A DNA stretch of 64,000 nucleotides from Limonium bicolor (Eukaryota; Streptophyta; Magnoliopsida; Caryophyllales; Plumbaginaceae): the NCBI GenBank assembly GCA_023374045.1, contig CM041782.1, forward strand, positions 250,571,882 through 250,635,881, given 5' to 3'. The position numbers were made by a program, and so were the translations under genes. Shown here piece by piece: positions 54,842 to 64,000 of the stretch. Numbering within the stretch: position 1 is the first letter of the stretch; the number at the start of each line of letters is the position of its first letter. The notes under the pieces are model-generated. The model was not told the DNA's origin, did no database searches, and worked only from the letters and a program-made list of their open reading frames with translations.

Positions 54842-57800
54842 CTAGTCTACAAATAAATTTGGATACTTCGCCTTCATGGCGTCTTCTAATTCCCAAGTCG
54901 CTTCCTCGACATCTTGGTTAGACCACAAGACCTTCACCATTCGTACAGATTTATGGCGAGTGTCTCTAGTTTTCCTATCAAGGATCCGCAATGGAGTCTC
55001 GACATATCTTATCGTCGGCTCTAGGGATAGTTGTTCAGGTTCTAATACGTGAGAAGAATCGGTTATGTATTTCTTGAGTTGTGATACATGAAAGCCATCA
55101 TGCACACGCCCCAATTCTTCAAGTAATGCTAGCCTATAAGCCACAGCTCCAATCCTCTCGGTAATTGTGTATGGCCCTACAAATTTCGGGCTCAGCTTGC
55201 CCTTTTGGACAAATCGAAAGACGCCCTTCATATGTGAAACACGCAAGAACACTTGGTCACCCACGGCGAACTCAAGGTCGCGTCGTCGCACATCCGCATA
55301 GGATTTCTGTCTATCTTGGGCTGCTTTCATGTTTGCTCGGATTTGCTGGACTTCAGCTTGTACTTGTTCTAGATACTCCGGTCCTATGATGACCGCTTCA
55401 CTTGACTCATCCCAACACAACGGGGTACGGCAAGGTCTACCATACAAAGCTTGGAATGACGACATCTTAATCGAAGCGTGATAGCTATTATTATACGAGA
55501 ATTCGATAAGATGAAGCTTATCAATCCAGCTCCCCTAAAAGTCTAAGGTACATGCTCTAAGCATGTCCTCGAGTGTTTGGATGGTCCTTTCTGTCTGACC
55601 GTCGGTCTGTGGATGGAAGGTGGTGCTAAGCTTCAACTCAGTACCAAGCGCTTCCCGTGTTGCTCTCCAGTATCTTGAAAGAAATCTGGTATCTCGGTCA
55701 GATACTATGGTTTTTGGGACTCCATGGTGTCTAATGATCTCCTTGTCGAATAGCTCCACGAGCTTCGCCACCTTCCAGGTGTCCTTCATCGGTATGAATC
55801 GGGCAACCTTGGTGAGGCGATCGACTACTACCCAGATCATGCTGAGTCCTCCCCTGGCAGGTGGGAGTCCTACAACAAAATCCATGGAGATATCATGGAA
55901 TTTCCACTCCGGAATTGGCATAGATTGTACCATTCCTCCTGGTCTTCGATGCTCAAATTTCACCTTTTGGCATGTGAGACACCTCAGGACATACTCAGTC
56001 ACGTCAGATTTCATTCCTGACCACCAGAAGTACCTCTTCATGTCTTTGTACATTTTGGAGGCTCCCGGATGGACATGTAATGTAGAACAATGTGACTCTT
56101 GCAGAAAATGCGCTCCCTTAGCTCAGCATTGCTTCGGGGGACGCATAATCTGCCATTCAATCGGATCAGACCATCTTCATGCAATTCGAAGTTGTACTTT
56201 CGGTTCTCGAAGGTACCCTCTGAGATTTTATGTCTGATCTCTGTAAAGTAAGGGTCGCTTAACTGAGCGTCTCGTACCTCGTCAACCAAGCTAGAAGAAG
56301 CGAGTAGCCAATGGAGCGAGTGTGCTCGACGGCTCAGGGCGTCGGCTACAACGTTTGCCTTCCCTTCTTTAGACGGTGATGCTTACCCCATAGAGATAGT
56401 GTCGTCATATATTCAAGGCGAAGACAATGGCTCCTAACTCTAGATCGTGTCAGGTAATTCTCCTCATGCTTTTTCAGCTGGCGAGAGGCGTAGGCTACTA
56501 CCTTGCCATGCTGCATGAGTATACATCCCATGCCCTTGCCCGATGCATCACAATACACCTCAAATCCCTCTGTGCCCTTTGGAAGGGTGAGAACGGGCGC
56601 TGAGGTCAATGAGTCTTTTAGGCTCTGGAAGGATACCTCGCACTCGTCTGTCCATACAAATGGTGCATCTTTTTTGATCAATGACATCATGGGCTTAGCG
56701 ACTTTCGAGAAGTCCTTTACAAACCTCCGGTAATAACCGGCTAGACCAAGAAAGCTCCGGATGTCGGTAACAGTCTTAGGTCTAGGCCATGATCGTACTG
56801 CTTCGATTTTGGATGGATCTACTGAGATACCCACACTCGAGATGACATGACCGAGGAAAGATACCTGATCTAGCCAAAACTCGCATTTGGAGATCTTCGC
56901 GTACAGTTGGTTCTCGTGTAGTGTCTCANNNNNNNNNNNNNNNNNNNNNNNNNNNNNNNNNNNNNNNNNNNNNNNNNNNNNNNNNNNNNNNNNNNNNNNN
57001 NNNNNNNNNNNNNNNNNNNNNNNNNNNNNNNNNNNNNNNNNNNNNNNNNNNNNNNNNNNNNNNNNNNNNNNNNNNNNNNNNNNNNNNNNNNNNNNNNNNN
57101 NNNNNNNNNNNNNNNNNNNNNNNNNNNNNNNNNNNNNNNNNNNNNNNNNNNNNNNNNNNNNNNNNNNNNNNNNNNNNNNNNNNNNNNNNNNNNNNNNNNN
57201 NNNNNNNNNNNNNNNNNNNNNNNNNNNNNNNNNNNNNNNNNNNNNNNNNNNNNNNNNNNNNNNNNNNNNNNNNNNNNNNNNNNNNNNNNNNNNNNNNNNN
57301 NNNNNNNNNNNNNNNNNNNNNNNNNNNNNNNNNNNNNNNNNNNNNNNNNNNNNNNNNNNNNNNNNNNNNNNNNNNNNNNNNNNNNNNNNNNNNNNNNNNN
57401 NNNNNNNNNNNNNNNNNNNNNNNNNNNNAGTACTCTTCTCAAATGGTTTTCATGCTCTTCTGCGGACTTTGAATATACGAGAATGTCGTTGATGAATACT
57501 ACTACAGAAGTGTCCAGCTGATAACTGAATAACCGATTCATTAAGTCCATGAACTTTGCTGGTGCGTTAGACAAACCGAATGGCATCACCGTGAATTCGT
57601 AGTGGCCATATCTCGTTCGGAATGTTGTTTTCTCAATGTCTTGCTCTTTAATAGCAATCTGGTGATATCCAGATCAAAGATCAATCTTAGAAAAGACCGA
57701 AGCTCCCTTCAACTGATCGAACAAGTCGTCGATGCGTGGTAGAGGATACTTGTTCTTTACAGTGACCGCATTCAATTCGCGGTAGTCGATGCAGAGTCGG

Positions 57801-58613
57801 AGGCTACCGTCCTTCTTCTTCATGAAGAGGACCGGTGCTCCCCAGGGTGATACGCTCGGGTGTATAAGTCCTTTATCGAGAAGGTCGCGCAATTTCTCCT
57901 TAAGCTCAGTCATTTTTGCAGGTGCCATACGGTATGGTGCCCTAGCAATGGGACCAGTACCAGGTACGAGGTCGGTTTCAAACTCAACTGCTCTCTATGG
58001 TGGCATACCAGGCAGCTCTTTCGGGAATACATCCGGGAATTCTGATACAATTGATACATCGGTGTTGAGTTCTGGATCTCTTTCTAGATCTTGCACATGG
58101 CATAAATACACATCATGTCCTTTTCTGAGCTCCCAGTACATAGCCATAGCGGAGACGACTGTAGTCGAAGGCTCTCTCAGTCTCTGGCGGTATGAAACAG
58201 TAACCTCAGACGGACTCATGAGCAGCAGTCTATGCTTGGCGTAGTGGATTCGCCCCTTGTGCCGCTCCAACCAGTTCATTCCGACTATCAAGTCGAATCC
58301 CAACCCATTGAATTCGATGAAGGAGATGGGAAATTCTTCGCCTTTGATTCAAATTGTGCCGGTTTGGTAATACTTAGTACATCTTACTCGCTCCTTCGAC
58401 GGGAGAGTAACCAAGAAGTTTGGTAGCTCATCTGCATCTAGCCCCAACCTCTTTGCAAAAGACGGCAATACAAAGGTATGAGAGGCGCCAGAGTCGAACA
58501 GTACTGAGACATCAATGCCGTTTACTGGAAGGTTCCCGTTAGAATGGTGCCGCTCTTATCGGCTTGTGCTTCGGTGAGGATACTCAGGTTACCTTCGGTA
58601 CCGAGTCCACAAC
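54842..58613 (-). pseudogene. pol: M3 pol exon: PR-RT-RH-IN-chromodomain, degenerate
   Basis: It starts at a phase-1 candidate acceptor (58613, minus strand CAATAG then GTTGTGG). Protease, RT ([12 protein letters not shown]), RNase H ([11 protein letters not shown]), integrase ([42 protein letters not shown]) and chromodomain (VKVLWSNQDVEEATWELED) are all recognisable. Lesions include CAG to TAG near 55537, an R-to-stop change near 57675, several frameshifts, and a deletion of about 115 bp in RNase H near 56374. A 500-N gap falls inside RT. The copy is dead. Confidence 0.92.
56929..57428. other. Assembly gap, 500 N, inside M3 RT
   Basis: The flanks GTGTCTCA and AGTACTCTTC are directly adjacent in the M1 copy (near 2680-2690), so probably nothing is missing and the N run is a placeholder. 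Confidence 0.95.
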
Positions 58614-58757
58614 CTATTGATTCATAAGATTTATAAGAATTGGTGGTATCACGCATGTGGAATTTAATAACCAATGCTGCTCTTATTGAATAAACCAACC
58701 ATCATACATATTGTGTCTCTAATACACGTTACTAATGCGTTACATGCTACTACAAGA
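58614..58757 (-). other. M3 AlkB-pol spacer
   Basis: This is the counterpart of 3856-3997 and 17825-17980, ending on the minus strand in CAATAG before the pol frame. No gene. Confidence 0.6.
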
Positions 58758-59357
58758 TTAATACTTTCTAAAGATAAGGTTCAGGCGTCCTGGTTTCATG
58801 TGTGTGGCATTGATTATTTCCGGTGGTGCCGTATTCAACTTGATCTTCTTGATCCCGTGATACAGCAACCTCGATTTTCACCCACGATCAAGATATCTCC
58901 TGATTTCAATACCATTTCCTCCGCGAGGTCCACACGCTTTTGCTCGCTATACAAGAATACCGCGTCATCACCAATGGACCAAGACACTACGAGCACTCCT
59001 TGTTCCAGAGATTCTGTTGTCTCGTCCTTATCTTGGTGAAAGCCAAGTCGTCCTTCTTTCTCATAGAAGTTGACGATACATAGGTCTGCTTCAAGTGCAG
59101 GGATTGGGTCATCTTCACATTGTTGTGCAAGTTCTACAGCTTGTGTGACAAGCGTTTGAAATTTGATGGGTATTGATGGAGGTGTTGCTCTGTCTTCTGC
59201 TCGTGTCTCCTGGTATGTCTTGGTATAAGGGTTCCAATCCTTTCCCAAGCACATCATCTTCAGCTTCATTGTTGCTCCACCGGGGAATTCGGGTGTATAA
59301 AATCCTCCTGGACCCGCTCCTAATTCGTTGCATCATCGGATGATTGAAATTTGCGCT

Positions 59358-59362
59358 TCGGG
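59358..59362. repeat. Target-site duplication TCGGG, left copy
   Basis: TCGGG precedes the solo LTR and recurs at 62267-62271. The M2 AlkB exon shows the uninterrupted sequence near 18578-18600. Confidence 0.92.
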
Positions 59363-60378
59363 TGAAATACCCCAAAGTTACGCAAGTTTTTACGAGGAGA
59401 TTTTACTAGGCATTAACGGCTTAGTAAAAAGTTAATCGTTCCTTAGAATTTTTACCTTAGTATAACCTAGACTTTTACTAGGCATTAATGATCTAGTAAA
59501 TAGATATTCACTCCTTAGAATTATAGCCTTCACAAAAGTTCAAGTTTTAGCCAAGAACTTACCACAGTAAAAATCCGGTTTTTACCTCGGTCATTTTTGA
59601 CACTAAAAAGAGGTATTAACTTATTAACCCCTTAAAGCACTCTTTAAGGTGAATTAAGCTAGATTGTCTTATATTATTTAAGGCTATTAGAAGTCCTAAA
59701 TATTACCCATGAGATGGTAGTAGTATAGAAGGTGAAATCTCTCGGCAAGGTAACTTGGAAATTTACCGAAGAAAGTTACCTAAGAAAGGTTGTCTTATAT
59801 GATTCCAATTTGTAGTTTTTACCCATTATCTCTTCATGGTAATTACCTACCTTAGTTACCACATCATCATCTACCAAGTTACATGTGTTGACAAAGCAAA
59901 AAAAAAGAGAGGTAAATGGCATACAAATTCGTCCATACCCACCTCTCCCACCATTTCAGCACTACTTTCCAACACATCAAGTCTTTAGCTTATATAATTT
60001 CTTCCTTTAGCATCTTTGGGTCCCTTACATGTTAGGTAACCTCCATTATCAGACATAGAACATGCCCATTACATAAAATATAAGAAGATAAAGTAGCAGC
60101 AAGGCAATCAAGTAGCCAGCCACATGTGCCATTACAACTTTTCATAAAGCACAAATTCCATACTTGTTTTCCACCTCATCATGTTCTGCCTTACTTTAGC
60201 TATTTTATGATTTGGATTGAGCATCTTCTAAAGTCCCTGATGGTGGACTAATAATGTATTCAAGTTGAGGAATTAATGGAGCACTATAATGCTGTCTAAA
60301 GCAAGCATTATTACAAAGGTACAAATCTGGCCAGAAATGATGTCTAGCACTCTAAGGCTTGTCTACTCCATATCTTCC

Positions 60379-60388
60379 CTATATAAAC
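60379..60388 (+). promoter_or_regulatory. TATA box of LTR F
   Basis: CTATATAAAC lies in a typical plant core-promoter context about 1.0 kb into the LTR. Confidence 0.65.
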
Positions 60389-60859
60389 CATGACCCACGA
60401 CCTCTAACACTCACCCTTACTCTCTGGACATTCCCAAGTCCTTTTACAATCACCAAGAGAGCCTAGGGTCAAAGGAAAGTGCAAGGGAAGGTGAAGAAGT
60501 CACAAAAGACAGTTTCTGAGTTCGAGCAAGTTTGATCTAGTAAGCTTGTTCTTCGAGCCTATCTTCAGGTAAAACCAATCCCAAATTAATCTTCATTGAA
60601 TCCTATTCATTTTGGGCTAAAACCCCATTCAAAAACCTTACCGAAAGCTCTTGTTATAAGGCAATAGATTTATGTGCGCAAGGAAAGGCAATTTGAGGAG
60701 CCTTGTGGAGTTGTGCCATCTAGCAAGTTGCCAAGGCTCTTTTGGGAGTTTGAGCCAAGAATTCAAGTTAATTCTATTGTCTAAGATCCCTTCCAAGCTA
60801 TACAATTTATTTGGGTTCGTAGGTACCCTAAATCTTGGTGAAAGTTAGACCTAAGGGGG

Positions 60860-61255
60860 AAAACGTGCTTTAAGATCCCCTAACTTGTGAGAAGGATTTA
60901 GAAGGCTATACTCATTCATTTTTCTATTAATACATATCAATCTGTAGGGATTTGAATCCTATATCCAATGAACCTATTCACTCTATTTTTCGACATCATT
61001 TGGATAGTTAAATTTGCTACGCCTTAAGAGGTCAAACTGAGTATTTCAACCAACTAGCCTTAAAGGTGGAAAAACGTAATTTGTGATACCCTAACTTGTA
61101 ACACGAGTTTAGGGAGTTTTACTCATCCAAATTTCTATTATTACATATCAATCTCTACTGATTTTAATCCTCTATCTATTGCACTTATTCGCTCTATTTT
61201 TAGAAGTCATTTGGTTAGCGAATTGGTCACGTCTTTAAGAAGTCGAAATGAGTTC
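60860..61255 (+). repeat. Direct duplication in LTR F
   Basis: Two diverged copies of about 185-200 bp (about 60860-61045 and 61070-61255) share AAAACGT, CCCTAACTTGT, TTTCTATTA.TACATATCAATCT and CGCTCTATTTTT-type segments. They lie between the donor-like and acceptor-like sites, where other LTRs carry arrays. Confidence 0.7.
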
Positions 61256-62404
61256 TAAGCATTTTATGGTGACAAATATGTTTTGTGGTCTTATGACTGT
61301 GGCCCAACTTGTAACTTATATTTTGGTTGTTTTAATCTTAATTATATGAGTTGAAGTGATGCTTGGATGATACTCATTGAAAGTACCTTGGTGTTTTGAT
61401 AAAACTTTACCTTTGTACTAAGTGGATCTTCTAAGTGGTGAAAGTGATTTAAGCCTTGTGCTTGTTTGTGTTCTTTATTTAAGAACTTGGTGGTTGAATT
61501 GATTTATTGTTCATTTGTGGAAAAGTATTATTGGATACTTGACTTATTCAAACTTGGTTTTATGAGAGATATAAATATATGATGATTGGGTACGTTTGTC
61601 TGTTTTAACTCTTGGTATGCTGCGAGCTCCTTGAGTTTGCGTCAGGATTTCTACTCTATAGTTTAAAGGTACTATAGGGGGTGTGCACATCTTTTAGGGT
61701 CCTTACGTGGTGGAAGGATAGGTTGGATCGCCTTTATGATCGGGATTTGTCCCACGTTATGAATTAAATGGTGAAAAAAGATTAACAGTGGTCTTGTTAC
61801 CACACGATGATTTATGAACTCTTTACGTTCTGAACTTATTCTGCAGTTGTTAAATGCTTGAGTTGATGATGTATCTATATCTACTTTGATATCCTATTTT
61901 CTTGATCTTGACTTGGATTTACTCAGCGTTTTGCTGACGTTTTATGGCTTTGCCCTGCGGTCCCTTCTTTGTGTTGTTTTCAAATGACCGTAGATGAAGA
62001 ATACTAGTGAAGCTTTGGAGCTGCACGAGAGCGTGGGGAAGACTTGAAGATTAGAGACTTCCACCTAGTTTGTTTAAGGTTTTCAGGAATGTTTATTATT
62101 CAGACTTTTATTTGGGTTTGGATTGTTGTAATAAGCCTAGGCACTCACAGAGGTTGTGAGTGTGGCTGTAACGCTCTTGTAAGACTTTTATTTGCTTCCG
62201 CGTTTTATTTGTGCACTCTGTCTATCACACCACGTGATAACAGTTGGTAGAAAATGGGGCGTTACATCGGGTGTCAGGTATCCCTTTAATAAATCATACC
62301 TGGGTGGATAACCTGACACTGCTCATTGGTGAAGTAGGGAGTGGTGATGTCAACTTCTTCATGAAGTGGGTTTGAAGGTATTGGGTAACAGATATTGAAT
62401 TTCC

Positions 62405-62563
62405 CTAGGGTGGTAAAGTTCATCTAATGTAAGTTCTAGTTTCAACTAGTTCGTTTCATGCTCAAATACATACTTCAATTGCTTACGCATTCCTGCTTTC
62501 ACTCATACAGGTAATTCAATACTTTAGACTTGCTCTTCAAGGATTAAAGGTTACGGTTAATAC
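62405..62563 (-). other. M3 gag intron 3 (candidate)
   Basis: This 159-bp segment begins GTATTAACC and ends CCACCCTAG on the minus strand. Splicing joins KFGL of the gag tail to GKFNICYP of AlkB in phase 1. It is the counterpart of 18719-18851 in M2. Confidence 0.75.
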
Positions 62564-62907
62564 CTAGGCCGAACTTAGTACCGGTCCCATCACGGTCAAT
62601 GATGTGCAAGGCCGGATGCCTCTGCGGTGCGCCCTTCAGAGGACCTCGGGACCCCTGTCCCTGCGAGGCTTGCTGGGCTGGAGCATCGCCAGATGCAACC
62701 TCCTTGCCTTCATGCTGCTTGTAGCCCTGGTAGTTGCCCTTGGGCTTTGAGTTCTCCGGGCATACATTAGCACGGTGCCCCGGCTTCTAGCAGTTGTAGC
62801 ATCGGATCTCCCTTCCTTGGCAATCGGTGTCGGGATGATCCTTGTTGCAGTTTCGGCACACATAGCTTCGGCCATCATTTGGCTCTTGCCATAGCTAGTA
62901 CCAGAAC

Positions 62908-63000
62908 CTGTAGCTTCTATATTAGCAAGGTTCGGTATACTTACACCAATTCATGTACATACTAATTCACAAGCATCCTATTTCGGTTATGAGTTCTTAC
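62908..63000 (-). other. M3 gag intron 2 (candidate)
   Basis: This 93-bp segment begins GTAAGAAC after ACAAGG and ends GAAGCTACAG on the minus strand. It lies at the same place as M2 19194-19274, upstream of the first knuckle, but with unrelated internal sequence. A one-base slip in the following exon keeps the fused frame from being perfect in this copy. Confidence 0.72.
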
Positions 63001-63273
63001 CCTTGTAGGGCTGAGACCTCAGTGGCTTTGCTGCCACTAGCGCAGTGTAGGCGAGCTGCAACGACTCAGCTGCCTTACCCTTCTCAGCATGGGCACTACT
63101 GTCTCCTAAGGTATTCTTCTGGTTTTGGTGGGAGTACTTCCCCTTCTCTTCCATGGCTTGTTCTGATTTTGTTCGTCGGAGTTGTTACCTTTGCTGCTCA
63201 CCTTGCACTTCAGCGCTTGCTCTTCATCTCTCAACAGGCAAGTGATCTCAACTCGAGATGCAGCGTGGTAACA

Positions 63274-63364
63274 CTCTTGAAGTATTCAACATTATGTTAC
63301 AAATTTACATACGGGATACTAATTCGTATTGTTCATGGCATCTAAGGGTTTTAACAATGTTTAC
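63274..63364 (-). other. M3 gag intron 1 (candidate)
   Basis: This 91-bp segment begins GTAAACATTG after CTCCAG and ends TTCAAGAG on the minus strand. Splicing joins TSLQ to CYHAASRVEI in frame. It is the counterpart of M2 19528-19613. Confidence 0.75.
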
Positions 63365-64000
63365 CTGGAGGGAGGTAAACCATGTGAATCCCATGCCATA
63401 CCGGAGTCGATGGCTCAATCCGCCGTAGAAGCGGTCGACCAAGACTTGGCCGGTGTACCCAGTCGGGTAGGAGTCTGAGAATAGATGTGAAGGTACGGTA
63501 ATATTCATCAACCGTCATCTTCTCCGTCATCTTTAGGGCATCGAGCTCAAGCCTCTTCTTGGTTCTTGACATGCTCGGGATAATACTTAGATCGGAGGAG
63601 AGAGGTGAATGCTTCCCAACCGAATGTGGGATCGGCAACGTGCTTGCCTTGACGAGCTTCCACCAGTCCATAGCCGCGTCTTTAAAGTAGTACGCAGCTA
63701 TCCTCACCTAAACTCCAGCAGGAGTCCCGAGAGTCTCAAAAGCCGTCTCCATCTCGGAGATATAGGCCTCGAGCTTGCGGGTCCGGCGGGGTCGCTCTCG
63801 CCTCTAAACCAGGGAGGTCGAAGGTCGCGACTGCCTTAACCCAATTGGTTTCACGAGGCTGAGGCGGGTCGGGCTGTTGCTGTTGGTTTTGTTGCACTTG
63901 CTGCTGGGCTGCAGTCATTAGCTGGGGCATTAGTTGCGCCACAGTGGCGGTGACGATCTCGGCGACCGTCTACGCGCCGGGTCCCTCTGTGGACCCTCCA

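Larger units (their letters stand above)
59363..62266 (+). mobile_element. Solo LTR F inside M3 AlkB
   Basis: This 2904-bp segment runs from TGAAATACCCC to GGGGCGTTACA, flanked by TCGGG, with no coding or internal region. Ends and signals mark it as a distant relative of the other LTRs. It has TATA at 60379-60388, a donor-like TTCAGGTAAAA (GT at 60569), a GCTGAC block followed by pyrimidines and TAG (61933-61993), and two direct repeats instead of a hairpin array. The open frame at 62044-62250 matches nothing I recognise. Confidence 0.92.
58758..62404 (-). pseudogene. M3 AlkB-like dioxygenase exon, split by a solo LTR
   Basis: The N-terminal piece (62404-62272) reads GKFNICYPIPS and VIHPGMI. 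After the solo LTR (59363-62266) the frame continues with GAGPGGFYTPEFPGGA, MMCLGKDWNPY, IVNFYEKEG, HxD in FHQDKDE, SWSIGDDA and a C-terminal GRLNL before the TAA at 58758. One-base losses near 62300 and 58885 and a TGA near 59333 add to the insertion, so it is inactive. Before decay it had the same catalytic layout as M2. Its exon boundary GGAAATTC follows CCCTAG, as in M2. Confidence 0.9.
54654..64000 (-). mobile_element. M3: autonomous Tekay-like element with AlkB (cut at window edge)
   Basis: The minus-strand order is gag (entering at 64000), AlkB exon split by a solo LTR, pol, internal polypurine module and part of the 3' untranslated region, where E inserted. It is close in sequence to M1 and P1 and more distant from M2. 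LTRs and PBS are outside the window or beyond E. Confidence 0.9.
62564..64000 (-). pseudogene. gag: M3 gag, split by introns, cut at window edge
   Basis: From the edge it reads a Gln-rich N-terminus (QLMTAAQQQVQQNQQQQ), PRETNWVKAV, the gag core (IAAYYFKDAAMDWWKLVKA, EKMTVDEYYRTFTSILRLLP, FYGGLSHRLRYGM) and the first zinc knuckle CRNCNKDHPDTDC (CX2CX3HX4C). The second knuckle is CYNC then a TAG, then KPGHRANVC. Candidate introns are 63274-63364 and 62908-63000. Frameshifts occur near 63790, 63580 and 62885. The start codon is beyond 64000 or lost. Confidence 0.88.

Overview
The window is plant nuclear DNA, almost certainly from an angiosperm with a large, repeat-rich genome. I find no host gene. 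Practically every base belongs to nested LTR retrotransposons of the Ty3/gypsy chromovirus type, closest to the Tekay/Del lineage. The supporting signs are a chromodomain after the integrase, a primer-binding site matching plant initiator tRNA-Met, LTRs of about 4.0-4.5 kb that begin TGAAATACCCC and end GGGGTGTTACA, and 5-bp target duplications.

Layout. 1-4186: minus-strand autonomous copy (M1), broken by a foreign 1.4-kb solo LTR (628-2035). 4187-4686: assembly gap. 4687-11500: plus-strand autonomous copy (P1), degenerate pol plus 3' LTR. 11501-12494: end of the 5' LTR, PBS and first bases of a large non-autonomous element (E). 12495-42203: minus-strand autonomous element M2 (3' LTR remnant, pol, AlkB, gag, PBS, 5' LTR). 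Its 5' LTR is interrupted by a solo-type LTR (D, 22908-27393) and by a complete 13.1-kb non-autonomous element (C, 27711-40798, duplication ATAGT). 42204-46283: another LTR (A'). 46284-54653: the rest of E and its 3' LTR. 54654-64000: minus-strand autonomous element M3, into which E inserted, and which carries a 2.9-kb solo LTR (59363-62266, duplication TCGGG) inside its AlkB exon. The right edge cuts M3 gag. The nesting order reads M3 > E > A' > M2 > {D, C}.

Main discovery candidate. All three minus-strand autonomous copies carry a 2-oxoglutarate/Fe(II) dioxygenase domain of the AlkB family (ALKBH1-like) between gag and protease. HxD, the distal His, R-x5-R and NxY are all visible. In M2 and M3 gag is split by small GT-AG introns that restore the frame, and the AlkB segment behaves as a cassette exon. 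Including it gives Gag-zinc knuckle-AlkB and a stop codon. Skipping it joins Gag to protease-RT in frame. This suggests an element that uses alternative splicing to set Gag-AlkB versus Gag-Pol.

Second theme: structured cis elements shared by autonomous and non-autonomous members. These are (i) hairpin or tandem arrays at the middle of each long LTR, with sequence that differs between families and is exchanged between them; (ii) a conserved 3' splice site (CTGAC, C/G hairpin, CAG) near the LTR end, implying a leader intron of more than 2 kb that contains the arrays; (iii) a covarying hairpin near the LTR 3' end; (iv) two hairpin-plus-polypurine-tract modules per element; and (v) a hairpin that folds over the PBS.

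Limits. All similarity statements are by eye. Many single-base homopolymer indels look like residual long-read error, so individual frameshifts should not be over-read.
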